Source: Calliopum simillimum | Lineage: Eukaryota; Arthropoda; Insecta; Diptera; Lauxaniidae | DNA: 64,000 bases | Reading direction: 5' to 3' | NCBI GenBank assembly: GCA_951812925.1 | Contig: OX638369.1 | Location: forward strand, 51,455,061 to 51,519,060 | Shown here: positions 46,014 through 56,880 of the stretch, in pieces | Layout: every line of letters starts with the position of its first letter | How positions within the stretch are numbered: the first letter of the stretch is position 1 | Notes under the pieces: model-generated | What the model saw: the letters and a program-made list of their open reading frames with translations, nothing else | Told to the model about the DNA's origin: nothing | The model's database searches: none | Program-made: the position numbers and the translations under genes

Positions 46014-46218
46014 GAAATTGGTGATTGCAAAGAGTTGTGATTACCCCTACCGAACCTAAATCTTCACTACAAATAGAGCAACTGTTATCACCAGCGCCAG
46101 CCAAGTTTTCCAAGCTTCGACAGATTGGCATTGTTGTTATGTTTTTACGATTATAAATATTTTTTTTTTTCGTTATGCAAAAATGATCAATATTCAAAAA
46201 TTCTATGTAAATATTCAA
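45949..46218 (-). CDS. RING-H2 finger domain upstream of gag in the LTR element
   Basis: The frame has a clear RING-H2 pattern: CSICSEDLG at the start, then LCNHQFHEKC, then SCPLCRES at the end (C3H2C3 spacing). Such fingers usually give E3 ubiquitin-ligase activity by binding an E2 enzyme. A likely start is the ATG at 46131, in a better context than the one at 46218. The frame stops just after the last cysteine pair because TCACGAC is tandemly duplicated at 45949..45962 (plus strand). Without one copy the frame would enter gag directly. I infer a RING-Gag fusion in the parent element. The function in the retrotransposon is unknown to me. Confidence 0.7.
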   Translation of the reverse strand: MNIYIEFLNIDHFCITKKKNIYNRKNITTMPICRSLENLAGAGDNSCSICSEDLGSVGVITTLCNHQFHEKCLTVWLTDSRSCPLCRES

Positions 46219-46797
46219 TATGTGAGCTTTCCCAGCCTTAGACCAAAGGTAAGATGTACCTAAATTTTTTTCTCTAATATATATTCAAGACGTGCTATCC
46301 TCCTTACCGAAATGAGCTAACAAGTGAAAATCTACACTTTCACAAAATTATGCAGTGAAGCTGCATATTATATGTGACGTTGCGAAAACCCCTTAATTGT
46401 AGCAATGAAATACTTGGTGTTGTTACTTACGTCAACGAAGTCACCAACATTCCAAGTAAATATTACCTACAACAAAATTTATAACCCACAATTCACTAAA
46501 ATCAAGGTCGAACTCAAATCGTTGGAAGGTAAAAACAGATACAAGCTTTGTTAACCTTTTCCAAACGATATGACGTCTCCAATGATAATAGTCACGATAA
46601 AAATCCCTGTCAATGTAACTAAAATCAATAAACGGTTAGGATAAAACTTAACACGCTTTGTTGCACTAATTCCAGTATCACTGATATCAGCTACACAAAC
46701 AGTTCTAAGAAAAACAAAAAAAATTATACCTGAGGGAAACAAGCTACGGTGCTGAAGAATTGTTTAAGTGTCTCCACGCATTCTCCTGACTTGTCGT
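46219..46797 (-). other. 5' leader of the LTR element
   Basis: About 580-670 bases separate the primer site from the RING/gag start. A 63-codon frame (46551..46742) contains one hydrophobic segment (LLILVTLTGIFIVTIIIGDV) but no recognisable domain, so I do not call it a gene. The packaging signal would be expected here. Confidence 0.4.
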
Positions 46798-46815
46798 GCC
46801 CCACGTTGGGCGCCA
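46798..46815 (-). promoter_or_regulatory. Primer-binding site for tRNA-Lys(CTT)
   Basis: On the minus strand TGGCGCCCAACGTGGGGC lies five bases from the 5' LTR. It is the complement of the 3' end of insect tRNA-Lys with anticodon CTT, as I remember that tRNA. A tRNA-Lys primer fits the Osvaldo/Ulysses group. Confidence 0.8.
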
Positions 46816-46820
46816 TTTTA

Positions 46821-48999
46821 TGTCACAAACCTTGCTGTTGTATGGATGTATAGAGCTGGTGGTGTATGCTTGCATATGCCTGGTTGTAGCTCGTCGGATT
46901 GGTTTGGGTTCTTGCTCTACACACTTTGTTTTTTTCACCATACAGCAAAATGACACAAAAGAAATTCATACACACTAAATTATTATTTCTGAAACCTCAC
47001 ATCAAATTCCCAAATGAAATTCAAAATCCCTAATTAAACCCAAATAAAATAACAAATAATAATCCCCTAAAAGGATCGCTAAGAGTCAGCACGCCTGATG
47101 AGCAACGATGTCATATGCCCTAAATATTTCCTTACCCCAACCAAAATTCACCAATTGAGACCAATTGTCTCCTCAACCCAACCATAAAAGGACTAAGGCA
47201 AGGTCCACTCACATATTATGTAATTGATTTACACTTTATTCATATTTTTAATTCATTGCAAATCTTATTAATATAATAAAGAATTCATTAGTTGTTTTGC
47301 AAACACAAGTAAAATAATTTCCATAGATTACATCGCGCAAGACCAGAAAGTGACCTAAGCCCCTTCCCCTCTTGTATTAAAAGAATTAATTAAGTTAAAA
47401 AGTTATTAATTTAGGTATTTTTACTAATGAAAACTGCGAGTTCTTACTTATGAGAATTCAAAAAAAAAAAACAAAACTTAAATTCAGTTTCTTATTTAAA
47501 CTTATGAAATTATATAGTTAGGTTAAATCAACGATTAAATTTTTAATTTAGTAAAGAAATTAATAATAAAAGAAATGAACTTACATATTTGTTCTTACAC
47601 GGGCTCCGTTGTTAGCGCTAACTCGGGTACTCGAAGATTTGTAATATGGTTTATAAAAAAAAAATAAACTGAACTTAATTTAAGTTACATATGCTTATGC
47701 GCATATGTATATGAGTGCAAAAAAGTTAATTATATAGAAAAAAAAAAAATTTAGATTTTCTGAAACTGACTGCCCAGTTGGTACAAGTCAACCTGTTGCA
47801 CCAAAACAATTGTATTGCTGCGCCTCCGCTGGTACGAACACGCAGCTAACGTCGTGCAGGCTCAGATAGAATACTGCGAATTCAAATCAAATATTATTTT
47901 TGTACTATATTTGTGGCAAAGTACCCCACTGTTATGGGTGATAGGTCTGCATAAGAAAATTAAAAAAAGTAAAAGCACATGGTTCAGTTTCCGATATGTC
48001 GAATTTTAAGTAGCTATGTTTGTTGTTACCTTGCCCAAAAACCGGAGATCCGATCAGGAAAATTGTATAAATGTTTGTCAGAGCTTGTTAGGCAACTTGA
48101 ATATTTCCAAGTGCGGAGCAGAGCGCCTGTCTCCAGAAGTACAGCAATGGAATTTTCCAGCTGCAAATGGAGCCGACACGTGGCGGTGGCGCACGTCAAA
48201 GTAAAAAAATTACGCCCCTGTATGTGCACAATATGGCGAATAATACTCTATAAAGAACAATAAAAAAAACGTTCAAGCTCTGTTCTTTTGTGCTGTGCAA
48301 TTTTAATTAAATGTACTTTACCTTTTGTTTAAACTGCTTCTAATAAGGTATTTTAGTTTTGGTTTTATAAAACTCAAATTTTATTTGTGGTTTTAAATTA
48401 AAACTTTGATTCAATTATTTTTTTGCACGGATTTTATTTGCAACGTCTTCACACTTTGGTATCGATTGCCAAAAAGACTTTCGTGATTGAAAAATTTTGC
48501 TTTCAATGCGTTCTCTGCTACGAATATTGACTACAAGCCTTACACGCATACGAGTGAAGCAACAGCAAGATATCTCTTGCGCAGCGCAAAACAAAAGTTA
48601 CGTTTGTTTCAACTGTAAGTTGAACAGGAATAAAATTGAGAATGAGAGTGAGCAAGTCAAATTTGAAACTGTCATCAAAATATGCGTGTGTATGCATGCG
48701 CGGACTTTCAACAATGATCGAAAATAGTAGACAAAAGAGCGTAACAATCTTTTTACTTAATTATCGCTCTAAAAGCTTTTTCTTTGAATTCACTTATATG
48801 CTTGCGGCACAGTGGGACCATTACTCAAAAATAAAGTACAAAACTAGAATTCTTAATTTACTTGCAAGACAGGACAGTTTACGGAATATACAGTAAATAC
48901 TATGTTAACCAAAAATTCATCATATATAAATACAATAAAATAAATCAAAAACGATTTTTTTTTATAATTTTTATAATTCAAGAAACCTTGCCCATTACA
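46821..48999 (-). repeat. 5' LTR of the Ulysses/Osvaldo-like element
   Basis: It has the same TGTAATGGGC..TGTGACA limits as the 3' LTR (38904..41080). It would hold the element's promoter. Its close match to the other LTR implies recent insertion, since both are identical at integration. Confidence 0.92.
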
Positions 49000-49184
49000 A
49001 AGTTCTTAAAACCATACAGTCTCTTAAAAATTCAAACTCATGTGGTAATGATGGTGTATCAAACCTAACTTTAAAGAGAATTTCCTTTAATATCGTGGAT
49101 ATATTGAGATACATTTTCAATTTAAGTATTTTTTCTGGTGACATGCCTACGGAATTAAAATGTGCATATGTAATGCCTTTATTT
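49000..49184 (+). pseudogene. LINE ORF2, segment before the reverse transcriptase
   Basis: This resumes the frame left at 38903 and encodes a stretch including NSNSCGNDGVSNLTLKRI and GDMPTELKCAYVMPLF, the usual lead-in to the reverse transcriptase fingers. It is cut at 49184 by the hAT-type insertion. Confidence 0.75.
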
Positions 49185-50445
49185 CAGGGGTCGGCAAAAA
49201 TAAATTTGAGAGTGTGTTAGTGAGAGAAGAGAGAATGCACTGAGAAAAAATTTTCACAGAAAACAGTACGAAATAAATAAAAAGCAACATCGAGCACATC
49301 CATAGACAAAACTTTTTAAAAATTATACAAAATATTTAGGGTTGCCACCTGGTTTTTTATAAATTTTGCTTAAACCATATATTTAAAAAAGAAAATAAAT
49401 TTAGTCTTAAAACGCTTAGATAAACTTTTTAAAATCCAAAGTACTCGTATATTTTTAGGGTTACCACCTGGTTATTTTCAAAAATTTTGTTAAATCATAC
49501 TTTTGCTTCAGGAATGGTCAAATGGCTACAGGTAGTACAGATTATACAGATAGTTAAAAAAAGTCTGGCAACCCTAACATAGCAACCCTAAATCTTTGTT
49601 TCGTTGTTTTTGGACCCAAGATGTCAATTTATAGTGAGAAAATTGTGATCTTAGCAATTTATTGAAATAAAATTTTGATTTTATTAAAATAACAAGGTGG
49701 CAACCCTAAAAATAAATGTTCGATTTTTAAAAAGTTTATCTAAGCGTTTTAAGACTAAGGGCCAATTTCACAATGTCCAGTTAAGCCTTAACTAGAACTT
49801 TAACTGGAACTTTGACATTAAATTTCATACAAAATTTTTATTTATCTGGAAGTTAAATTTTAACTGAACATTGTGAAAATGGCTCTAAAACTCATTCTTT
49901 TTTTTATATATATGGTTCAAGCAAAATTTACAAAAAAAAAACAGGTGGCAATCCTGAAAGTTTTTGTATAATTTTTAAAAAGTTTCTCTGAGCGTTTCCT
50001 AAACTAAAAATTTGAATCTAGTCACAAAAGTATAATTTTTACAAAATTTCAGAAAATAACCAGCTGGCAACCTTAAAAATATATGTTAGATTTTTAAGAC
50101 GTTTATCTAAGCGTTTTAAGAATAAATTTGAATTTCTTTTTATAAATGTATGGTTAAAGCAAAATTTACAAAAAAAAGGTGGCAGCCCTAAAAGTTTTTG
50201 TATAATTTTTAAAGAGTTTATCTGAGCGTTTCCTAAACTGAAAATTTTAATTTAGTCACAAAAAGTATGAAATAAAATATTTGTCATATCTGCAAAGAAA
50301 TTTTTTCATGTGCATAAAAAAGAAAACAGAACAACAGATGCGCCCGATGTTGCTTTGTCGATGGTTTTCCGACAACTGAATGAAAGAGCGTAAGCATGCG
50401 TGTGAAGTCTCTCTGCACAATTGTGCAATGCTTTGCCGACCACTG
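49185..50445. mobile_element. hAT-type non-autonomous element, 1261 bp
   Basis: The ends read CAGGGGTCGGCAAA and, on the other strand, CAGTGGTCGGCAAA. The 8-bp target duplication CTTTATTT is perfect (49177..49184 and 50446..50453). This is the hAT signature. The inside has several diverged repeats built around GGTGGCAACCCTAAAA and TTTTTAAAAAGTTTATCTGAGCG, and no transposase frame. Confidence 0.88.
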
Positions 50446-51887
50446 CTTTATTTAAAAAAGGAAACAAAAAAGATAAATCTAATTATAGGCCAATTTCTCT
50501 CCTGTCATCATTTTCTAAAATTTTAGAAAAAATAATCAAGAGTAGGCTTTTGTCTTATCTTCATAAAATAAAATTTTTAAGTCCATTACAATTTGGTTTC
50601 AGAGAGGGTTGCTCTACAGAAGATGCACTTTTGGATTTTTGTACTGTTTTGCATTCTGGTATCGACAAGAAACAAGTGTGTGCTGGCCTTTTTGTCGATA
50701 TTACCAAAGCCTTTGATATGGTTGACCATAATATTCTCTTAAAGAAGTTATACAATCTAGGTGTTCGAGGTTTTATGTATGAATGGTTTGTATCGTATTT
50801 AAATAATCGAACCCAAAAAGTAAAAATATGTGGAAGCTTCAGTGATTCAAAGGTCATAAATTTAGGAGTACCTCAAGGGTCAGTCCTTGGTCCATTATTA
50901 TTTCTGATCTATATTAATTCATTATTTTCTCAACCTTTCAAAGGAAAAGTCAAGGCTTTTGCTGATGATCTAGGAATCGCATATAGTTCAACAGATCCAT
51001 TAAATTTAATTGCTGATATAAATTATGACATACATTTACTTCGATTGTGGTTTGCGAAACATAAACTAGTCGTAAGCAATAAAACAAAAATTATGTTTTT
51101 CAATCCAAAATTGCAAGAATCGGTGAATCTAGATATTACCTTCCATAGTGAATATTGCATGCGATATGTTTTAAACAATAATAGCTGCATACATCAATGC
51201 AGCTCTGTTTTCTTTAATTCTGACGCAAATTGTGATGCAAATTGTTTTATAATTGAGAAAGTTGATCAATTTAAATACTTAGGTGTAACAATTGATAGGC
51301 GGCTGAGCTGGAATGATCACATTGCTAATTTAAAGAATTATTTACTCTCATCCCTTCGTAGTTTTTATCGATTGAGGAAATTTGTATCGAATACCACGCT
51401 AAGGACTATTTATTACGCTATTTTTCACTCAAAATTAGAGTATGGGTTAAGTTGTTGGGGAGGTGCATACTTCAATAAATTACAGCAATTAACTGTGTTG
51501 CAAAAGAGTGCTATAAGGAAGATTTGCAATGCCTCACGTTTAGCCAGCTCTATGGTGCTATTTAAAAATCTTACAATTCTTCCTGTTCGGCAATTATTTT
51601 TTTTCAAAGTACTAAGAATATTTTTTATCAGAGGGGGCTACTTGCAGAGTCCGATATATAGTTCATATACCCTACGAAGCAATGTTAGCTCCGTAGTTTC
51701 AGTGCCTGTTTTTCACACTACCTTGTTTAGAAATTCCTACACTATAATTTCATGTAAGCTTTTCAATAGCATTCCTGAAAATCTGCGTTCCATAAGATCA
51801 TTATCTTTGTTTCTAAAAAAAGTTAAACTGTGGCTTCTTGATTTCAATGCCAACCAAGTTGAAAATTTGATGCATTACGTTGTTTGA
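50446..51887 (+). CDS. LINE ORF2, 3' part: reverse transcriptase
   Basis: This is the catalytic half of the CR1-like LINE protein that copies LINE RNA into DNA at the nicked target. Motifs in order are KSNYRPISLLSSFSKILEKI, LQFGFREGCSTEDALL, GLFVDITKAFDMVDH, GVPQGSVLGPLLFLIYIN and the catalytic FADD. These are followed by a thumb and C-terminal region ending at 51887. No RNase H domain is present. The open frame can be read from 50421, but its first codons come from the hAT element. The gene is cut off from its endonuclease by three insertions, so it is a fossil although its own frame is open. Confidence 0.88.
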
Positions 51888-52258
51888 GCAATTAAATAAA
51901 GAAATAGATGCTTGTATACATATGTGTGGTAAATCAATAGTTATTAACAATAAACATAATTTTATTCTAGTACATAGTTGTTACTTTTTAAATTGTCATT
52001 CACACTAAATATTTTGTCTTTTTTTTTTTTTTTTATTGCAACATTTTGTACATTGATATTTATATTAATTCTTCACCCCACCCTCTAAGTTCATATTTAT
52101 GTATATTTAAAATATAATGTGGCATTTATCACTATTTTTGTTTTTAAAAATACAAATGCCACTAACTATTCTCATTATTGTTTGTAGCGTAAAAATGTAT
52201 AATGTTATTTAAATTTGTAAGAGAATAAAGAAAGAATAAATAAAAAAAAAAATAAAAA
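51888..52258 (+). other. 3' UTR and A-rich tail of the LINE
   Basis: AT-rich sequence with AATAAAG and AATAAA words ends in an A-rich run just before the downstream repeat resumes at TCTGGAAAAAATTTGATG. No gene is present. Confidence 0.6.
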
Positions 52259-53380
52259 TAAATCTGGAAAAAATTTGATGTGCTACGACGTTCGATTTAA
52301 AACGGGTTAAGACACGGTCCGCCGTATGCATTCTTAAATTCCAGTGAAAAAATACTTGGATCCCGACCCCTGAACCAGAAGCTCTACACAGCAAATGTTT
52401 TGAATTTTGGCACAGATGTTTTTTGCATTAAAATAATAAAAATTTGTGAATATGCACAAAATCTAAAGACGGACACGCCTACCTCCCATAGAAATTTACG
52501 GCGTGGTCGAAACTTTTTTTCCAAATGGTTATCAATTTCCATTAACTTGACCAAACTGATTTCAAAAATGTTACAAATTTTAAGTTGTCTTCTACAGTTT
52601 TCAAGTTATGAGGAATAAACGAAAATCTACTTTATAAAAACTAGATTTTGTTTGATTGTGTATCTGTCCCTTATTGACTAACTAACTGTTTGTATAGAAA
52701 TTTTTACATTGTGTTAATATGAAAAAAGGCTAAGGGCTTAAAAAGTGGGCGGTACCACGCCCTTCCAAAAAATAAACTTATTATACTTATCTCCGAAACT
52801 TTTCGACGCAGACGAATGATATTTTGCAAATACGTAAAAATCATCTAGACAAATAATGTTCACTGGAAAAATTTGAGGGACCACGCCCTTAAAAGAATTA
52901 ATTCAACATTTCTATGACAATATTTGACACAGATAGATATGATTTGGTACATATACTAAGACAATTAGAAAAAATAATTCTCACTAGAAAAGTGGACAGT
53001 GTCACGCCCCTTTGAATGCTGATTCATCATATCTCAGAAACTGCTTGATAGATAAAATCTAGTACGAATGCAAAGGGCATTTGGGGAAATAATTTTCAAT
53101 AGAAACATGGGCGGTGCCACGCCCTATGAAAATGAAATTCTTGATATAACTGACACTACTTGACGCAAATAATAAGATTTGGTTCAATGCTTTGCTATGG
53201 TATGTCCAAGTTACCCTTACCTACTACCCTTTCTTTAAAAAAAAAATCTTACGAATTTAAGTAGACTGTTAGCCTTAAATTGATAAATCTATTGTAAAAA
53301 GTTGCAGCATGTAAAGAAATAAAAATAATTTGTGTTCTCAAATTCTGCAATAAGAAAAAATTCATAAGCAAAAATTTCTC
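52259..53380. repeat. Satellite-like array continuing the Pgant copy C downstream flank
   Basis: Matches 2600..2628 and then 3640..5250 after copy A, skipping the foldback: CTACGACG is joined directly to TTCGATTTAAAACGGGTT. GGGCGGTACCACGCCC and GGGCGGTGCCACGCCC palindromes recur at about 52746 and 53109. The open frame at 52400..52618 is part of the repeat. Confidence 0.65.
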
Positions 53381-53384
53381 AAGA

Positions 53385-53520
53385 AGGGCAGCAGGAAAAG
53401 GAAATCCAAGAATCGGGAAATTTGTGGCAAGAGATCAAAGTTATCTCAAAAAATGGAGACATTTCATATTGGCCCTGTGCTTCTCCTAGAAATTAAAGGA
53501 GAATACATACAATGATATTT
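53385..53520 (+). pseudogene. RTE-type LINE 3' fragment (first)
   Basis: A short degraded piece reads EKEIQESGNLWQEIK and ends in the WPCAS-type segment. It resembles the last residues of RTE-group reverse transcriptase proteins and is alike to the better-kept fragment at 53650..53935. Confidence 0.5.
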
Positions 53521-53649
53521 ATATCCAATTAGTCCTTTTAAAATAATTGAGCAGCAAGCCAACAAAACGAAAGTGCGCATTTTTGATTTGAATGTGAAAT
53601 CGGTTATGTTATATTTGTCAACAATTGCTTTCGATTTGGTAGCCTAAAA

Positions 53650-53935
53650 TGCAACCAGAGGCCAATAACAGAGGAGATCAAGCTACGAAAGTGGGTATAG
53701 ATGGGTCATACTCTCCAGAAACTACACAGCGAAGTCTGCTGCTAAGCCTGAGTGGAATCTACAAGGAAGAAGAGGACGTGGTAGACCAAAAACCTGCTGG
53801 AAGAAATCGTTGGACAAGGAAATTCAAGAATTGGGAAATTCGTGGCGAGCGATATAACTACTTGCAAAGGATCGTGACAAATTAGGACTTTTCATTTTGG
53901 CACTATGTTCCACCTAGGATCTAATATGATATTTT
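53650..53935 (+). pseudogene. RTE-type LINE ORF2 C-terminal fragment (second)
   Basis: In one frame the plus strand reads EWNLQGRRGRGRPKTCWKKS, then EIQELGNSWRAI and LAKDRDKLGLFILALC. This is the C-terminal signature of RTE/BovB-group LINE proteins (NPQGKRKRGRPRNTWRR, GKTW, AQDR). A preceding GHTL word is in another frame, so frameshifts are present. The open frame at 53649..53885 is a different reading of the same DNA. Confidence 0.7.
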
Positions 53936-56119
53936 ACAAATTCTACTTCACATAACTTTTACCAACACCAGCAAAAGATGGGCAATTGCATGACATTTGG
54001 CAACAACACTATGCCACGTCCACCCCTTGAGGCTCTTTTGTATAACACCCACCATCATACACCTTTAATAGCATAACGCGCACACTACAATAATCCCCTC
54101 AAACAACACACAGTGTATGACTATGGTAATATAACCACTTTAAATCCACTGAACTATGGAATATTGAATTGATTTCAATTTAATTGGAAACCACTGAAGC
54201 TGAAGTTTGTTGCTTGTGCTTCGTGTTGTTGCTATTGCTGTTGTAGTGTTTCATTTCGCACCAAACCGTATTTTATTTCAGTTCATTCCATTGGTTTATT
54301 TCATTAAATTCTATTGCATTTTTGTACATGTTCGGGGATTTTTGCATTTCATTTTGCATAAAATCTGTGCCATGTACGGCGTACATCGGTGGAATATTGG
54401 TGATTGAGTCTCGGGAGGATGAGCTCGATTTGAATTCGTGCTTTGGGTTGTGCATTGAGGCTTAAATATTTGACTGCACTCTCAATGGTGTGTAGAGTGT
54501 GAAATTCTTTTAGCTTTGTTAATTATGAGTGTATGGTGTATGGAATTTTAAATATGGCGTTGATTGAATACATCACAGCAGCTAATTGATGTAAAATTTG
54601 TGTGATGCTTTTGTGGTGGTGTTAAATTGTGAGATGACAAGAATTTTTGGAAGTCATAACTGGTTAAATTTTGATTGCAGGAATTTTGTATCAACTGTGT
54701 TGGGGTTGATTATTTGTTAAATTGATTTGTAGTAAAGACAGTGAGAAATGAAAATGTCATAAAAAGGCTCACCTGCTGCACATATCATATCTGATGAGTT
54801 ATGTTGAAGCAAAATATCTCCCGACTAAGAATGGTTCATCAAACCAAAACATCAACAGTTCGCTCTTATAAAAGTAGAGGTTGCCTATATATAAACGAAA
54901 TTTATAAAAAAATTGCAGAAAATAGCAACATGGTATTTATAAAATAAACTTAAAATTCTTTATTCTACTTGATTCTGATAATTTAAACATGGTAATATAC
55001 GGCAGAAATTTGCAAAACATATGCGAAGCTAGATTTTAGCCTATATTGGCCCAGAAAGGTAGTTTTCTATCCCTAAACTAAAATAGTGATTGCTATGAAA
55101 CCAGAAATTCAGCTGAAAATTTTCTTTGTCTCCGATTTTGCTCAAATTTGGCAATATGGTTGATCCGGTGTGCAAGAACAATAATCCGGGAGGATTTGGT
55201 TCTTAAAAACATTTTTTGTTAAAATACAGGTTGTTGAAGTTGGCGTGTTTAGCCATTTTCATGAAGAGGGTGTTTTTTCAAAAATTTATATGTAGCTTAC
55301 ACTAAGGTTTGTAAATTGATATGTCTAAGTAACTGGTCCCATTCATTTTGAAGTGTTCTTTTTATAAAAAAATATCATTTTTTAAGCCTAAAAATACTTT
55401 TGAATTTTTTTTTTAAAAAAACCCAACTAAATTTTTTTTTAAAGTACTTTAAGTTAAAGCATAATTTATAAGCTTTAAAATGATGTATGACTCAAGATGG
55501 ATTCGGTCGCTGATAAGAGTTTATGGTTTTTGAACGCCCGCGGCAAGCTAAACCCTTTGTTTACTCAAGAGGAAAGCATCTTACGAAAAAAGTGTACAGG
55601 GCATAAATTGCTTAGAATTATTCAAGAAATACGTGAAAATTTTTTTAGAGTTTTTTATTTTTTTTTTTTGAATAATTTTTGAAAATTTTTTTTTTTTTGA
55701 AAAATTTATATTTATTATTTATATGTGGCCTGGTCTATGGAAAGGGGGCTTACGTGCGAATTCCAGAATTTTAAGACCTGTTATATGGCCGTAATGAGCG
55801 ATTTAGACTTTTTAACCCATTCTGTCGCCACGACCCACATGCGGTTTTTCTGAATTTTACTCCAGAATATTTGGAAAGGTGCCCCGTAACATATCTACTA
55901 CTTCTGAAATATGTGCTCTTCCGTATACTATCGGAAATCTCGATTTTCCCAAAATTTTAAGATAAAACAACCTCCTGACACCATCTCGGGTCGAAATTTT
56001 TTTGTTCACCTATTGGGAATTTTATTTTATACGTCTAGGAATATATTCCACCACATTTGGTTATTAAACATGAAGGAAAATTTTTCTTAAAACCTGGGTC
56101 ATATAAGAGGACATTAATT
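53936..56119. other. 2.2-kb stretch, no gene seen
   Basis: Several frames of about 60 codons exist (for example 54207..54407 and 55497..55682), but none has a recognisable domain or supporting signals. The sequence differs from the surrounding repeats, so this may be ordinary intergenic DNA beyond the Pgant array. Confidence 0.4.
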
Positions 56120-56880
56120 TCGGATATTTTGAAGTGCGCAATATGGCCATTTGGTCACCTGATCATGGATTACAGGAACTTGCATGGGCAGTTCAGTTTC
56201 TTTTTCTTAATGCCCAAATTTTGTCCTTAAAAATAAGAAATTTTCATACCAAGAACCCAATATGGCCACTTGGTCACGTGGTCATGGAAAGATAAATGGA
56301 TTCCAATTAAACCAAATAGGATTCATTTATAGAACACAAAACAGTGTTTGAAACAATAGAAATTAATTTAGTGCAGTTTGTTTTTCCTAATGCCAAGGTT
56401 TTATCCTTGAAAATAATGAGTTTTCATACTAAGAGAACCTAATATGGCGGTTTGGTCAACTGGCCATGCACCGCTGGAAAATGAATGGATTCCGATGAAA
56501 CCACGTAGGATCTATCAAAAATTAGTGTTTGAAAGAATATATCAATTTGGTGTAGTTTCTTTTTCCCAAAGCCAGAATTTTATTCTCGAAAATAAGGACT
56601 TTTCATACTAAAAACCCAATATGGCCACTTGGTCACCTAGTAATGAACCACTAGAACATGAATGGATTCCAATGAAGCCAAATAGGATCCATAGAACGTA
56701 ATATAGTGTTTGCAACAATATATCGGTTTAGTGCAGTTTCTTCTTCCTAAAACCAGAATTTTATCTTTGAAAATAAGGACTTTTATATCAATGACTCTAT
56801 GAAGTCACTTGGTCGTGTGGTCACTGGCCACTGGAATATGAATGTGCGCTGATTGAACTGAGTGGTTATCAAGTGTGTGG
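56120..56880. repeat. Tandem repeat of about 170-190 bp
   Basis: The word AATATGGCCACTTGGTCAC recurs in diverged form near 56141, 56261, 56451, 56621 and 56801. Between occurrences the shared order is GAATGGATTCCAATGAA, AGTGTTTG, GTGCAGTTTCTTTTTCC and AAAATAAGGACTTTTCAT. It has four to five diverged copies, non-coding. Confidence 0.7.

Larger units (their letters stand above)
38904..48999 (-). mobile_element. Ulysses/Osvaldo-like LTR retrotransposon, 10.1 kb
   Basis: Both LTRs are present and the element lies on the minus strand. AAGT duplicates flank it (38900..38903 and 49000..49003), and the LINE frame continues exactly when it is removed. The order on the minus strand is LTR, tRNA-Lys primer site, a RING-finger coding region, gag with two CCHC knuckles, protease, reverse transcriptase, RNase H, integrase and LTR. 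No env lies between integrase and the 3' LTR. The very long LTRs (about 2.18 kb) recall Ulysses of Drosophila virilis. Three in-frame stops make this copy defective although the LTRs are almost the same. Confidence 0.9.
35235..52258 (+). mobile_element. CR1-like LINE, nearly full length, split by three later insertions
   Basis: Excluding inserts at 38192..38765, 38904..48999 and 49185..50445, about 5.1 kb of LINE remain. In order they are a short 5' UTR, ORF1 with PHD-type zinc fingers, ORF2 with an APE-type endonuclease and a reverse transcriptase without RNase H, and a 3' UTR with an A-rich tail (near 52220..52258). It sits inside the duplicated downstream block of Pgant copy C, whose sequence resumes at 52259. 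The PHD-finger ORF1 fits the CR1 group; the clade is an inference. Confidence 0.8.

Noticed and set aside
46551..46742. Small hydrophobic frame in the 5' leader as an env or signal peptide gene
   Set aside because: One hydrophobic segment in 63 codons, no env-like context, position 5' of gag; not enough to support a gene.
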